From positions 43,119-107,118 of the forward strand of contig NZ_JNWK01000019.1 in the NCBI RefSeq assembly GCF_000716445.1: DNA of 64,000 nt, given 5' to 3'. The DNA is from Streptomyces wedmorensis. Lineage in GTDB: Bacteria; Actinomycetota; Actinomycetes; Streptomycetales; Streptomycetaceae. The notes under the pieces were generated by a model. It made no database searches, was not told where the DNA came from, and was given only the letters and a program-made list of their open reading frames with translations. Positions within the stretch are counted from its first letter, which is position 1; the number at the start of each line of letters is the position of its first letter. The position numbers and the translations under genes are program-made. Shown here one piece after another: positions 55,775 through 63,729 of the stretch.

Positions 55775-56017
55775 GTGAAGAACCTCAAGAAGGCCGCTGC
55801 CCTCACCATGGTCGCCGGTGGCATCGTCGCCGCCGGTGCCGGTGTCGCCTCCGCCCACGGCGCCGAGGCCTCGGGCAAGGCCCTCAACTCGCCGGGCGTC
55901 GCCTCCGGCAACCTGGTGCAGGTCCCGGTCCACGTCCCCGTGAACGTCTCCGGCAACACGGTCAACGTGATCGGCCTGCTCAACCCCGCCTTCGGCAACA
56001 CCGCCCTCAACAACTAA
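55775..56017 (+). CDS. chpE: Short chaplin without cysteines (ChpE type)
   Basis: An 80-residue secreted surface-active protein of aerial hyphae. The signal peptide includes VKNLKKAAALTMVAGGIVAA and is followed by an ASA cleavage site near residue 27. One chaplin domain follows: SPGVASGNLVQVPVHVPVNV then SGNTVNVIGLLNPAFGNTA. Most chaplins have two conserved Cys; here the positions read Ser and Ala, as in ChpE. GTG 55775 is used (GGAGG 9 nt upstream). It is the next gene after the two-component pair. Confidence 0.95.
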   Translation: MKNLKKAAALTMVAGGIVAAGAGVASAHGAEASGKALNSPGVASGNLVQVPVHVPVNVSGNTVNVIGLLNPAFGNTALNN

Positions 56018-56083
56018 CCCCCGGCCCCCTCCCCCCACTGCGAGCTGCGCCCGCCCACCCCGTTGTGGGCCCGCGCCCCGCCC

Positions 56084-56297
56084 GTTGTGGGCATTCGTTC
56101 CACTGTGGCGGTGCCCACCCGCACCCCCCGGCCCCGCCCGTTGTGGGCAGTCGTTCCGCTGGGGCGGTGCCCACCCGCACCCCCCGGCCCCGCCTCGTTG
56201 TGGGCAGTCGTTCCGCTGGGGCGGTGCCCACCCGCAACCCCCGGCCCCGCCTCGTTGTGGGCATTCGTTCCGCTGGGGCGGAACGGGTGGGCACAAC
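56084..56297. repeat. Four-copy 56-57-bp tandem repeat downstream of the chaplin
   Basis: Units begin GTTGTGGGCA at 56084, 56140, 56197 and 56254 (a partial one at 56062). The first three end with GGCGGTGCCCACCCGCA, so each can form the hairpin GTGGGCA/TGCCCAC. The fourth ends with the complete REP-like palindrome. Units differ at a few positions only. Confidence 0.93.
56253..56297. repeat. REP-like palindromic element, copy 2
   Basis: Outer arms CGTTGTG/CACAACG, internal mismatch GGCATT opposite GGTGGG, inner arms CGTTCCGC/GCGGAACG, loop TGGG. It has the same layout as copies at 30767 and 56415. The outer arms carry an extra T-A pair, a compensatory difference. Confidence 0.9.
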
Positions 56298-56414
56298 GGA
56301 CGGCGCCCCTTGCCGGGCCCAGGCTTCCACGCCTGAACCCGCACCCGATGCTCGGCGCGCAACTCGGTGCGGGTCAGGGCGCAGGGGGCGGGGGCGCCGC
56401 CAAGCGCGCCGTCC

Positions 56415-56458
56415 CGTGTGCCCACCCGTCCCGCCCCAGCGGGACGATTGCCCACACG
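56415..56458. repeat. REP-like palindromic element, copy 3 (opposite orientation)
   Basis: Outer arms CGTGTG/CACACG and inner arms CGTCCCGC/GCGGGACG, with the C-G pair replacing T-A of copies 1 and 2. The internal loop is CCCACC opposite ATTGCC, the reverse-strand view of the same mismatch. Loop CCCA. Confidence 0.9.
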
Positions 56459-56642
56459 GCGGTGGGCGCAGGCCCACGCGGGCGAAGGCCCACACGGGGG
56501 GTGCGGTGGGCGAAGGCCCACACGGCGGCGTGGCAGCCACGCGCGGCAGCGGCCGCAGGCCCGCACGGGGTCGCGCCGCGGCAGCCCCCGCGAAGGGGCG
56601 GTGGGCGACGACCACGGCAGCGGGCGACGCGCACAGCCGACC

Positions 56643-57434
56643 TCAGACCCCCCGCTCCCGCTCCCTCTCCTCCACATACGCGTTGTACGCCGCCACCTGG
56701 GCCCTCCGCGCCACCCTCTCCACCGGCCGCAACGCCTCCCCCCGCGCCGCGATCTCCGACGCGCTCACCGCACCCCCGTGCCCGTGGCCGTACGCCAGGT
56801 TCACCAGCAGACCGATCCGCTGCGCCAGTTCCAGGACCCGCACGGCACGTGGCGGATACCCGGGCGCCAGCACTTCGCGCCCGACCTCCGCCCGCGCCCG
56901 GTACGCCTCGCGCGCCGCCTCCGCGGCCGGCCCGGAGGCCGCCACGTCGAGCCGGGTCAGTACCGCGGTCGCGTCCCGCAGGGCCTCCGCCAGTTCCCGT
57001 TCGGCCTCGCCGAGCGACGGCACGTCCGCCGGCGGGGCCTCTCGTACGCCGAGGCAGTGCCAGACCACCGAGACGTGCACGTCACCGTCCGGCCCGGCCT
57101 CCGAGACTTCCGGTACGAGCCCGTAGGGCGCGCCGAAGCCGACCACGGCCTCCTCCGCCTCCAACGCGCGCGCGTTGAAGTCGGGCGGCCCGCTCAACCC
57201 GAGCGGATGCCCCGGCGCGGGCAGCGCCACCCGCCAGCCGGTCACCCCGAGCCGCCGCAGCCGGCCGAGGGCGAGCGTCAGCCCCACCGGTCCCGCCTCA
57301 CCCGGCAGCCCCTCCACGCGGTGCACCGCGTCCTCCCCGACAATGGCCAGTGCCGCGTCGTCCGGCGACACCGCCCCGGCCAGCAGGGCATTGCCCCAAG
57401 CGGCCAGGCGTCCTGAGCGTGGTTCCGAAAGCAT
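56643..57434 (-). CDS. Conserved Streptomyces protein of unknown function
   Basis: A 263-residue soluble protein. Its N-terminus has PDDAALAIVGEDAVHRVEGL and RVALPAPGHPLGLSGPPDFN, and its C-terminal half is helical (Arg/Glu/Ala-rich, with a YGHGHGGAVSASEIAARGEA segment). No membrane helix, signal or metal motif is evident. It ends close to the repeat region and faces the ABC ATPase divergently. I do not recognise a family. Confidence 0.8.
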   Translation of the reverse strand: MLSEPRSGRLAAWGNALLAGAVSPDDAALAIVGEDAVHRVEGLPGEAGPVGLTLALGRLRRLGVTGWRVALPAPGHPLGLSGPPDFNARALEAEEAVVGFGAPYGLVPEVSEAGPDGDVHVSVVWHCLGVREAPPADVPSLGEAERELAEALRDATAVLTRLDVAASGPAAEAAREAYRARAEVGREVLAPGYPPRAVRVLELAQRIGLLVNLAYGHGHGGAVSASEIAARGEALRPVERVARRAQVAAYNAYVEERERERGV

Positions 57435-57569
57435 CTCCCCAGACTAGGCACTCCAAGGAAGCCCTAAGGACCGGCCCGCTCCGTCGATAACGTAGGTTTT
57501 CCCCTGGACGCCGCGCCCATCGGCGCAAGGCGACGACACGACTCGACCGCAAGGGGAGACAACGCGCTC

Positions 57570-58367
57570 ATGAGCGATGTACTGGAGCTGGTGGACGTAT
57601 CCGTGGTCCGCGACGGACGGGCTCTGGTGGACGAGGTCTCCTGGTCGGTCAAGGAGGGCGAGCGCTGGGTGATCCTCGGACCCAACGGCGCCGGCAAGAC
57701 GACCCTTCTGAACATCGCCTCCAGCTACCTCTTCCCCACCAAGGGCACCGCCCACGTCCTGGGCGAGCAGCTCGGCGGCGTCGGCACCGACGTCTTCGAA
57801 CTCCGCCCCCGCATCGGCATGGCCGGCATCGCGATGGCGGAGAAGCTCCCGAAGCGCCAGACCGTTCTCCAGACCGTCCTCACCGCGGCGTACGGCATGA
57901 CCGCCACCTGGCACGAGGACTACGACCCGGTCGACGAGGACCGCGCCAAGGCCTTCCTCGACCGGCTCGGCATGAACGAGTACCTCGACCGCAAGTTCGG
58001 CACGCTCTCCGAGGGCGAGCGCAAGCGCACCCTGATCGCCCGCGCGATGATGACCGACCCGGAGCTCCTCCTCCTCGACGAGCCCGCCGCCGGTCTCGAC
58101 CTCGGCGGCCGCGAGGACCTGGTCCGCCGCCTCGGCCGCCTGGCCCGCGACCCGTACGCCCCCTCCATGATCATGGTGACCCACCACGTCGAGGAGATCG
58201 CGCCCGGCTTCACCCACGTCCTGATGATCCGTCAGGGCAAGGTCCTCGCGGCCGGTCCCGTGGAGACCGAGCTGACCTCCCGGAACCTCTCGCGCTGCTT
58301 CGGCCTGCCGCTCGTCGTCGAGCGCGTCGGCGACCGCTGGACCGCCCACGGTCTGCCCCTGAAGTGA
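57570..58367 (+). CDS. Stand-alone ABC transporter ATP-binding protein
   Basis: A 265-residue ATPase with no permease gene adjacent. Walker A is GPNGAGKTT (about 37-45), the signature is LSEGERKRTLIARAM and Walker B is LLLLDEPAAGLDLG. The segment AYGMTATWHEDYDPVDEDRA is characteristic of this conserved actinobacterial subgroup. It may work with a distant permease or act on something other than transport. GGGGAG upstream of ATG 57570. Confidence 0.92.
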   Translation: MSDVLELVDVSVVRDGRALVDEVSWSVKEGERWVILGPNGAGKTTLLNIASSYLFPTKGTAHVLGEQLGGVGTDVFELRPRIGMAGIAMAEKLPKRQTVLQTVLTAAYGMTATWHEDYDPVDEDRAKAFLDRLGMNEYLDRKFGTLSEGERKRTLIARAMMTDPELLLLDEPAAGLDLGGREDLVRRLGRLARDPYAPSMIMVTHHVEEIAPGFTHVLMIRQGKVLAAGPVETELTSRNLSRCFGLPLVVERVGDRWTAHGLPLK

Positions 58368-58443
58368 CCGAGCGGAGTGCCGGCGTCCCGCACAGTCGCC
58401 CGCGCCCTGTCCCGGAGAGCCCCACCCGCCCTACCATGACCAT

Positions 58444-58872
58444 GTGGACATCGACGCATGGGTCTGGTGGTTGATCGGCGCGGTGGGGCTCGGCATTCCG
58501 CTGGTCCTGACCGCGATGCCGGAGTTCGGCATGCTGTCCGTGGGAGCGGTCGCCGGCGCGGTGACCGCCGCGCTCGGCTTCGGCGTCGTCCCTCAGGTGC
58601 TCGTCTTCGTCGTCGTCTCGGTGGCGCTCATCGCGGTGGTCCGACCGATCGCGGCCCGGCACCGCGACGGCGGGCCCGGACTCGCCACCGGCGTCGACGC
58701 CCTGAGGGGGCGTCAGGCCGTCGTCCTGGAACGGGTCGACGGGAGTGGAGGGCGCATCAAACTCGCCGGCGAGGTCTGGTCCGCCCGGGCGCTCGACACG
58801 GGCCAGAGCTTCGAACCGGGCGAACAGGTCGATGTCGTAGAGATCGACGGGGCGACAGCCGTCGTCATGTGA
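58444..58872 (+). CDS. NfeD family membrane protein
   Basis: A 142-residue protein. Two or three hydrophobic helices (about 6-74) are followed by an OB-fold domain (about 82-142) with GRQAVVLERVDGSGGRIKLA and PGEQVDVVEIDGATAVV, the NfeD hallmark. NfeD partners SPFH proteins in membrane microdomains; the SPFH gene is 93 nt downstream. The start is GTG 58444. Confidence 0.93.
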   Translation: MDIDAWVWWLIGAVGLGIPLVLTAMPEFGMLSVGAVAGAVTAALGFGVVPQVLVFVVVSVALIAVVRPIAARHRDGGPGLATGVDALRGRQAVVLERVDGSGGRIKLAGEVWSARALDTGQSFEPGEQVDVVEIDGATAVVM

Positions 58873-58965
58873 CCGAACCTCGCCCATGACGCCACGCCAT
58901 CTGGGAAACTCGATCATGCAAGGCCACCCGGCAGTCAACAGGCAGCGAAGGGCACGGGGAACACG

Positions 58966-59907
58966 ATGTCAGCAGTCATCATCGTCCTGATCATTCTGGT
59001 GGTGCTCGTCTTCATCGCCCTGATCAAGACGATCCAGGTCATCCCGCAGGCGAGCGCGGCGATCGTGGAGCGCTTCGGCCGCTACACCCGCACTCTCAAC
59101 GCCGGACTGAACATCGTCGTCCCGTTCATCGACTCGATCCGCAACCGGATCGACCTCCGTGAACAGGTCGTCCCGTTCCCGCCGCAGCCGGTGATCACCC
59201 AGGACAACCTGGTCGTCAACATCGACACGGTCATCTATTACCAGGTGACCGACGCCAGGGCCGCGACCTACGAGGTCGCCAGCTACATCCAGGCGATCGA
59301 GCAGCTCACCGTCACCACCCTGCGCAACATCATCGGCGGCATGGACCTGGAGCGGACCCTCACCTCCCGCGAGGAGATCAACGCGGCCCTGCGCGGCGTC
59401 CTCGACGAGGCCACCGGCAAGTGGGGCATCCGCGTCAACCGCGTCGAGCTGAAGGCGATCGAGCCGCCGACCTCCATCCAGGACTCGATGGAGAAGCAGA
59501 TGCGCGCCGAGCGCGACAAGCGCGCCGCGATCCTCACCGCCGAGGGAACGCGCCAGTCCGCGATCCTCACCGCCGAGGGCGAGAAGCAGTCGGCGATCCT
59601 CCGCGCCGAAGGCGAGTCCAAGGCCGCCGCCCTCCGCGCCGAAGGCGAGGCCCAGGCCGTCCGCACGGTCTTCGAGGCCATCCACGCGGGCGACCCCGAC
59701 CAGAAGCTGCTGTCGTACCAGTACCTCCAGATGCTCCCGAAGATCGCCGAAGGCGACGCCAACAAGCTCTGGATCGTGCCCAGCGAGATCGGCGACGCCC
59801 TCAAGGGCCTCTCCGGAGCCCTGGGCAACGCGGCCCCCGGCGCCCCCGGCTTCAACGTCAAGGGCGACGTACCGTCCGCGCGGCGAGACGAACCGCAGGT
59901 TGACTGA
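58966..59907 (+). CDS. SPFH/Band 7 domain membrane protein (stomatin/QmcA type)
   Basis: A 313-residue protein. An N-terminal transmembrane helix (about 2-22) precedes the SPFH domain with ASAAIVERFGRYTRTLNAGL and IDLREQVVPFPPQPVITQDN. A long Ala/Glu/Lys coiled coil (about 185-235; repeats of AEGExQSAIL) then leads to oligomerisation sequences. It probably scaffolds membrane microdomains with NfeD. Confidence 0.95.
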   Translation: MSAVIIVLIILVVLVFIALIKTIQVIPQASAAIVERFGRYTRTLNAGLNIVVPFIDSIRNRIDLREQVVPFPPQPVITQDNLVVNIDTVIYYQVTDARAATYEVASYIQAIEQLTVTTLRNIIGGMDLERTLTSREEINAALRGVLDEATGKWGIRVNRVELKAIEPPTSIQDSMEKQMRAERDKRAAILTAEGTRQSAILTAEGEKQSAILRAEGESKAAALRAEGEAQAVRTVFEAIHAGDPDQKLLSYQYLQMLPKIAEGDANKLWIVPSEIGDALKGLSGALGNAAPGAPGFNVKGDVPSARRDEPQVD

Positions 59908-60005
59908 CACGTACACGTAATCCTCGTGCATGATCGGTGCGAGCCCCTCGACCCTGACGACCTCAGGGCGGGGAGGCGAGCCACTGACCATGTAAGGAGA
60001 TGGCG

Positions 60006-60773
60006 TTGTCCATCTGGGAAGCACTGGCGGTCTTCGCCGCCGGCATCGGCGCCGGCACCATCAACACCATCGTCGGATCGGGCACGCTGATCACGTTCCC
60101 CGTCCTCCTCGCGACCGGACTCCCGCCGATCACCGCGAACGTCTCCAACGCCCTCGGCCTCGTACCCGGTTCCGTCAGCGGGGCCATCGGCTACCGCCGC
60201 GAACTCAAGGGTCAGAAGGCCCGGATCATCCGACTCGGCGGCGTCGCCCTCCTCGGCGGACTCATCGGCGCGATCCTGCTCCTCGCACTGCCGTCCAAGG
60301 CGTTCGACGCGATCGTCCCCGTCCTCATCGGCCTCGCCCTCGTCCTGGTCCTCTTCCAGCCCCGCATCTCCGCCGCGGTGAAGCGCCGGCGCGAGCAGAC
60401 CGGCACCGAGGCACACCCCGACGGAGGCCCCGTCCTCCTCGTCGGCCTCTTCCTCGCCAGCATGTACGGCGGATACTTCGGCGCCGCACAGGGAGTGCTC
60501 TACCTCTCCCTCATGGGCCTGCTGCTCCACGACAGCCTGCAGCGGATCAACGCCGTCAAGAACATCCTCGGCGCCCTCGTCAACGGCATCGCCGCCGTCT
60601 TCTTCCTCTTCGTCGCCGACTTCGACTGGACCGCCGTCCTCCTCATCGCCGTCGGCTCCACCCTCGGCGGCCAGATCGGCGCCAAGGTCGGCCGGAGACT
60701 GCCCCCCTCGGTCCTGCGCGGAGTGATCATCGTGGTCGGCGTGGTCGCGATCCTCCAACTCACGCTCAAGTAG
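60006..60773 (+). CDS. TSUP (sulfite exporter TauE/SafE) family transporter
   Basis: A 255-residue protein with about eight helices and the TSUP repeat pattern: INTIVGSGTLITFPVLLATG in the first half and FGAAQGVLYLSLMGLLLHD in the second. The family exports or imports sulfur- or carbon-containing anions. TTG 60006 was chosen because AAGGAG then has correct spacing; ATG 60000 overlaps the ribosome site. Confidence 0.9.
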   Translation: MSIWEALAVFAAGIGAGTINTIVGSGTLITFPVLLATGLPPITANVSNALGLVPGSVSGAIGYRRELKGQKARIIRLGGVALLGGLIGAILLLALPSKAFDAIVPVLIGLALVLVLFQPRISAAVKRRREQTGTEAHPDGGPVLLVGLFLASMYGGYFGAAQGVLYLSLMGLLLHDSLQRINAVKNILGALVNGIAAVFFLFVADFDWTAVLLIAVGSTLGGQIGAKVGRRLPPSVLRGVIIVVGVVAILQLTLK

Positions 60774-60790
60774 CCCGCGTCCGGCCGACG

Positions 60791-60830
60791 GGAAGGGCCC
60801 GCCTCCCCACCCGGGGAGACGGGCCCTTCC
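60791..60830. terminator. Bidirectional hairpin terminator between TSUP and HNH genes
   Basis: Arms GGAAGGGCCCGCCTCCCC and GGGGAGACGGGCCCTTCC (two internal mismatches) with a 4-nt loop. It sits between convergent genes. Confidence 0.85.
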
Positions 60831-60851
60831 ACCTGTCCGCGGATCACGAGT

Positions 60852-61358
60852 CTACGCGGCCGAGTTCGCCAGCCACTCCGGCAGCTCCGACCGCTCGCTC
60901 GCTCGCAACGCGAGCAGCATGGCGTCCGCCGGCGTCGGCTCGAACGGCTGGTGAAGCAACGGCATCCCGGCCTGCTCGGGTGTCCGGTCCGCCTTGCGGT
61001 GGTTGTCCTCGGCGCACGAGGCGACCGTGTTCAGCCAGCTGTCCCCACCGCCCTGCGCCCGAGGCACGACATGGTCGACGGTCGTCGCCCTCCGCCCGCA
61101 GTACGCGCACCGGTGCTGGTCCCGGACCAGCACCCCCCTCCTCGACCACGGGGCCTGTCTTCGGAACGGCACCCGGACGTAGCGGCACAACCGGATCACC
61201 CGCGGCACCGGAAGATCGACGGCGGCACCTCGCACCCTGAGCTCGGGATGGGCCTGCTCGACGACGGCCTTGTCCTGCAGGACGAGCACCACCGCACGAT
61301 TGAGCGTGACCGTCGAAAGCGGCTCGAAGCTCGCGTTGAGAACCAGCGTGTCCCGCAT
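60852..61358 (-). CDS. HNH endonuclease family protein
   Basis: A 168-residue protein. After DTLVLNASFEPLSTVTLNRA (family hallmark) an HNH nuclease domain follows: RCAYCGRRATTVDHVVPRA and NTVASCAEDNHRKADRTPEQ, giving two zinc-binding Cys pairs and the catalytic DH. ATG 61358 is preceded by GGAGGTGGG. This is a conserved chromosomal HNH protein of actinobacteria; the DNA target is not known. Confidence 0.93.
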   Translation of the reverse strand: MRDTLVLNASFEPLSTVTLNRAVVLVLQDKAVVEQAHPELRVRGAAVDLPVPRVIRLCRYVRVPFRRQAPWSRRGVLVRDQHRCAYCGRRATTVDHVVPRAQGGGDSWLNTVASCAEDNHRKADRTPEQAGMPLLHQPFEPTPADAMLLALRASERSELPEWLANSAA

Positions 61359-61470
61359 GTTGCCCACCTCCCGTATGCCGGCCCCAGTCCCGGTGCGGGG
61401 CTGCGGGCTTGGATCAACGATGGCCGGGCCGGCCGGGTCGGACAACGCAATTTCTCGCGAAACAAAAGGT

Positions 61471-61505
61471 GCCCGCTTCTGATCTCTCCAAGACCAGAAG
61501 CGGGC
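61471..61505 (-). terminator. Rho-independent terminator after the PEBP gene
   Basis: Stem GCCCGCTTCTG/CAGAAGCGGGC with a 13-nt loop, followed on the minus strand by ACCTTTTGTTT. It lies 17 nt downstream of the PEBP stop and is one of the few terminators here with a T-tract. Confidence 0.93.
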
Positions 61506-61522
61506 AAACAACAAACGAACGA

Positions 61523-62062
61523 TCAGACCGCCCCGGGAGCCGCGTACTCACCGATCAACTGGGCGCGCCCCAGCGTGTGGAAGCGCAGGTTGAAGCCGAT
61601 CGCCGCAGGCGACGCGTCACCGTCCGGACCGAGCTTCTCGCTGTCCACCGCGTACACCGTGAACACATAGCGGTGCGCCGGATCCCCGGCCGGGGGAGCG
61701 GCGCCGCCGAACTCCTTCGACCCGTAGTCGTTCCGCACGTGCACGGCACCGGCCGGCAGTCCCTCGAACGACCCCGACCCCGCACCGACGGGCAGCTCCG
61801 TCACCGACGCCGGGATGTCGAACAGCACCCAGTGCCAGAACCCGCTCCCCGTCGGGGCGTCCGGGTCGAAGCAGGTGACGGCGAAGCTCTTCGTCTCCGC
61901 CGGGAACCCCTCCCAGCGAAGCTGCGGCGAGGTGTTCCCCGCCGCGTACACCTGAGCGTCCTTCAGGACCCCGCCCGGCGCGACGTCGTCGCTCACCACG
62001 GTGAACGACGCCACCGGCGGATGGAAGTCATGCGGGAGCGGCGCCCTCTTGCCCTCGGACAC
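61523..62062 (-). CDS. YbhB/YbcL-type PEBP (Raf-kinase-inhibitor-like) protein
   Basis: A 179-residue cytosolic protein. Family motifs are [40 protein letters not shown] and [20 protein letters not shown], which line the anion-binding pocket. Bacterial roles are unclear. GTG start 62062. Confidence 0.95.
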   Translation of the reverse strand: MSEGKRAPLPHDFHPPVASFTVVSDDVAPGGVLKDAQVYAAGNTSPQLRWEGFPAETKSFAVTCFDPDAPTGSGFWHWVLFDIPASVTELPVGAGSGSFEGLPAGAVHVRNDYGSKEFGGAAPPAGDPAHRYVFTVYAVDSEKLGPDGDASPAAIGFNLRFHTLGRAQLIGEYAAPGAV

Positions 62063-62118
62063 GTCGAATCCTCCGAATCACGTGTTGCTACTGCCTCGGC
62101 AGCTCTCTCCGGCCGAGC

Positions 62119-62901
62119 CTAGAGCCAGTTGCGCCGCCCACCGACCTCGGCGAGCCACTGGTTCAGGTACGCCGCCCAGTCGGTGGTGTGGAAGTCGTGC
62201 AGCCCCACCTTGAACGCACGGAAGGAGTCGCTGCCCTCTCCGAACAGACCCGGCTTCTTGTCCATCTCCAGCACGACGTCCATCTCACGGTCGTCCGCGA
62301 CGAAGCTGACCTCGACCTGGTTGAGCCCCCGGTACTGCTGCGGCGCGAAGAACTCGATCTCCTGGTAGAACGGCAGCTTCTGCCGCGTCCCCCGGATCTG
62401 CCCGCGCTCCATGTCCGCGCTCTTGAACCGGAAGCCCAGCTGGAGGAAGGCGTCCAGGATCGCCTGCTGCGCCGGAAGCGGGTGCACGTTGATCGGGTCC
62501 AGGTCACCCGAGTCCACGGCCCGGGCGATCTCCAGCTCGGTGGTCACACCGATGTTCATGCCGCGCAGCTGCTGCCCGGAGACCGACGTGATCGGCGTCT
62601 CCCACGGGATGTCCAGACCGAACGGCACCACGTGCACCGCTCCCGCCTTGACCTCGAAGGCCCCACCCAGGCGCACCTTGACGAACTCGATGTCCTGCTT
62701 GTGCTCCTGATCGCCGCCCTCGACCTCGACGCGCGCCTGCAGCCCGATGGACAGCCCCTCGATCTGCTGGTCGACGCTGCCGCCCTGGATCCGCACCTCA
62801 CCCTGGACGACCCCGCCCGGGACCACGTTCTCCTCGGTGAGCACCGTCTCCACACTGGCCCCACCGGCACCGAGGCTCGCGAGCAGCTTCTTGAATCCCA
62901 T
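62119..62901 (-). CDS. Spo0M family sporulation-control protein
   Basis: A 260-residue arrestin-like beta-sandwich protein. It begins MGFKKLLASLGAGGASVETV; the block VVPGGVVQGEVRIQGGSVDQ and GMNIGVTTELEIARAVDSGD are typical of Spo0M. In Bacillus Spo0M affects sporulation; here development-related functions are possible. ATG 62901 with AAGGAG 8 nt upstream. Confidence 0.93.
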   Translation of the reverse strand: MGFKKLLASLGAGGASVETVLTEENVVPGGVVQGEVRIQGGSVDQQIEGLSIGLQARVEVEGGDQEHKQDIEFVKVRLGGAFEVKAGAVHVVPFGLDIPWETPITSVSGQQLRGMNIGVTTELEIARAVDSGDLDPINVHPLPAQQAILDAFLQLGFRFKSADMERGQIRGTRQKLPFYQEIEFFAPQQYRGLNQVEVSFVADDREMDVVLEMDKKPGLFGEGSDSFRAFKVGLHDFHTTDWAAYLNQWLAEVGGRRNWL

Positions 62902-62979
62902 GACTTCCACTCCTTCTCAGTCCTGACCCCTACATACGCGCGACGACCGTAGCCGGTTCCCCTACTACGCTCGGGCGCC

Positions 62980-63642
62980 ATGAGCGAGAGTTCAGACCGT
63001 ACGCCGCTCCCGCGGACCTTCTTCGACCGCCCCGTTCTGGAAGTGGCCCCCGATCTCCTGGGCCGCACACTCGTCCGCAACACCGAGCAAGGCCGCATGG
63101 AGCTGCGCCTCACGGAGGTGGAGGCGTACGCCGGCGCGATCGACCCCGGCTCCCACGCCTTCCGCGGCCGCACAGCGCGCAACGCCGTCATGTTCGGCCC
63201 GCCCGGTCACGCCTACGTCTACTTCACCTACGGCATGTGGCACTGCCTGAACCTGGTGTGCGGACCCGAGGGCCACGCGAGTGGTGTCCTGCTGCGCGCG
63301 GGTGAAATCCTCCGCGGCGCCGACCAGGCCCGCTCCCGCCGCCGCTCGGCCCGGTCCGACCGCGAGCTGGCCAAGGGCCCGGCCCGCCTGGCCACGTCTC
63401 TCGACGTCGTCCTCTCCCTCAACGGCACCGACGTCTGCGCCGGCTCCGATGCCCCCCTCGCCCTCCTCACCGGCACCCCAGCGCTCCCGGACCGCATCCT
63501 CACCGGCCCCCGTACCGGCGTCGGCGGCGACGGGGCCTCCCACCCCTGGCGCTTCTGGCTCACCGACGACCCGACCGTCAGCCCCTACCGCCCCCACACC
63601 CCCCGCAAGCGCCGCCTTGACTCTGCCCGACCGACCGACTAA
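62980..63642 (+). CDS. DNA-3-methyladenine glycosylase (MPG/AAG family)
   Basis: A 220-residue base-excision repair enzyme that removes alkylated purines. The catalytic Glu is in [20 protein letters not shown] (about 47), and [20 protein letters not shown] is the intercalating/DNA-binding signature. The C-terminus is Arg/Pro-rich. Starts at ATG 62980, divergent from the Spo0M-like gene. Confidence 0.94.
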   Translation: MSESSDRTPLPRTFFDRPVLEVAPDLLGRTLVRNTEQGRMELRLTEVEAYAGAIDPGSHAFRGRTARNAVMFGPPGHAYVYFTYGMWHCLNLVCGPEGHASGVLLRAGEILRGADQARSRRRSARSDRELAKGPARLATSLDVVLSLNGTDVCAGSDAPLALLTGTPALPDRILTGPRTGVGGDGASHPWRFWLTDDPTVSPYRPHTPRKRRLDSARPTD

Positions 63643-63715
63643 CGTAGCCCGAGCCGCTGGATCCGGGCCTGCTTGTTCGAGCACCCCGCAGTGGCCATCC
63701 ACTACTCAAGATGAC

Positions 63716-63729
63716 ACCCCGATCGGGGT
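63716..63729. terminator. Short hairpin after the glycosylase gene
   Basis: ACCCCGATCGGGGT is a perfect 14-nt palindrome followed by TCATTT. A weak terminator just before the rrn promoter region, or an Fis-like binding context. Confidence 0.5.

Larger units (their letters stand above)
56018..56642. other. 625-nt non-coding region with several repeats
   Basis: It contains the 57-bp tandem repeat (56084-56297), two REP-like palindromes and shorter repeats of GGGCGAAGGCCCACACGG (about 56480-56530). All reading frames are very Pro/Arg/Gly-rich and show no family signal. No gene is supported. Confidence 0.75.

Noticed and set aside
56084..56530. CRISPR-like periodicity downstream of the chaplin
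   Set aside because: Units are contiguous with no unique spacers, and no cas genes are nearby.
58969..60758. Minus-strand open frames over the SPFH and TSUP genes
   Set aside because: They mirror the plus-strand coding sequence and contain no recognisable domain.
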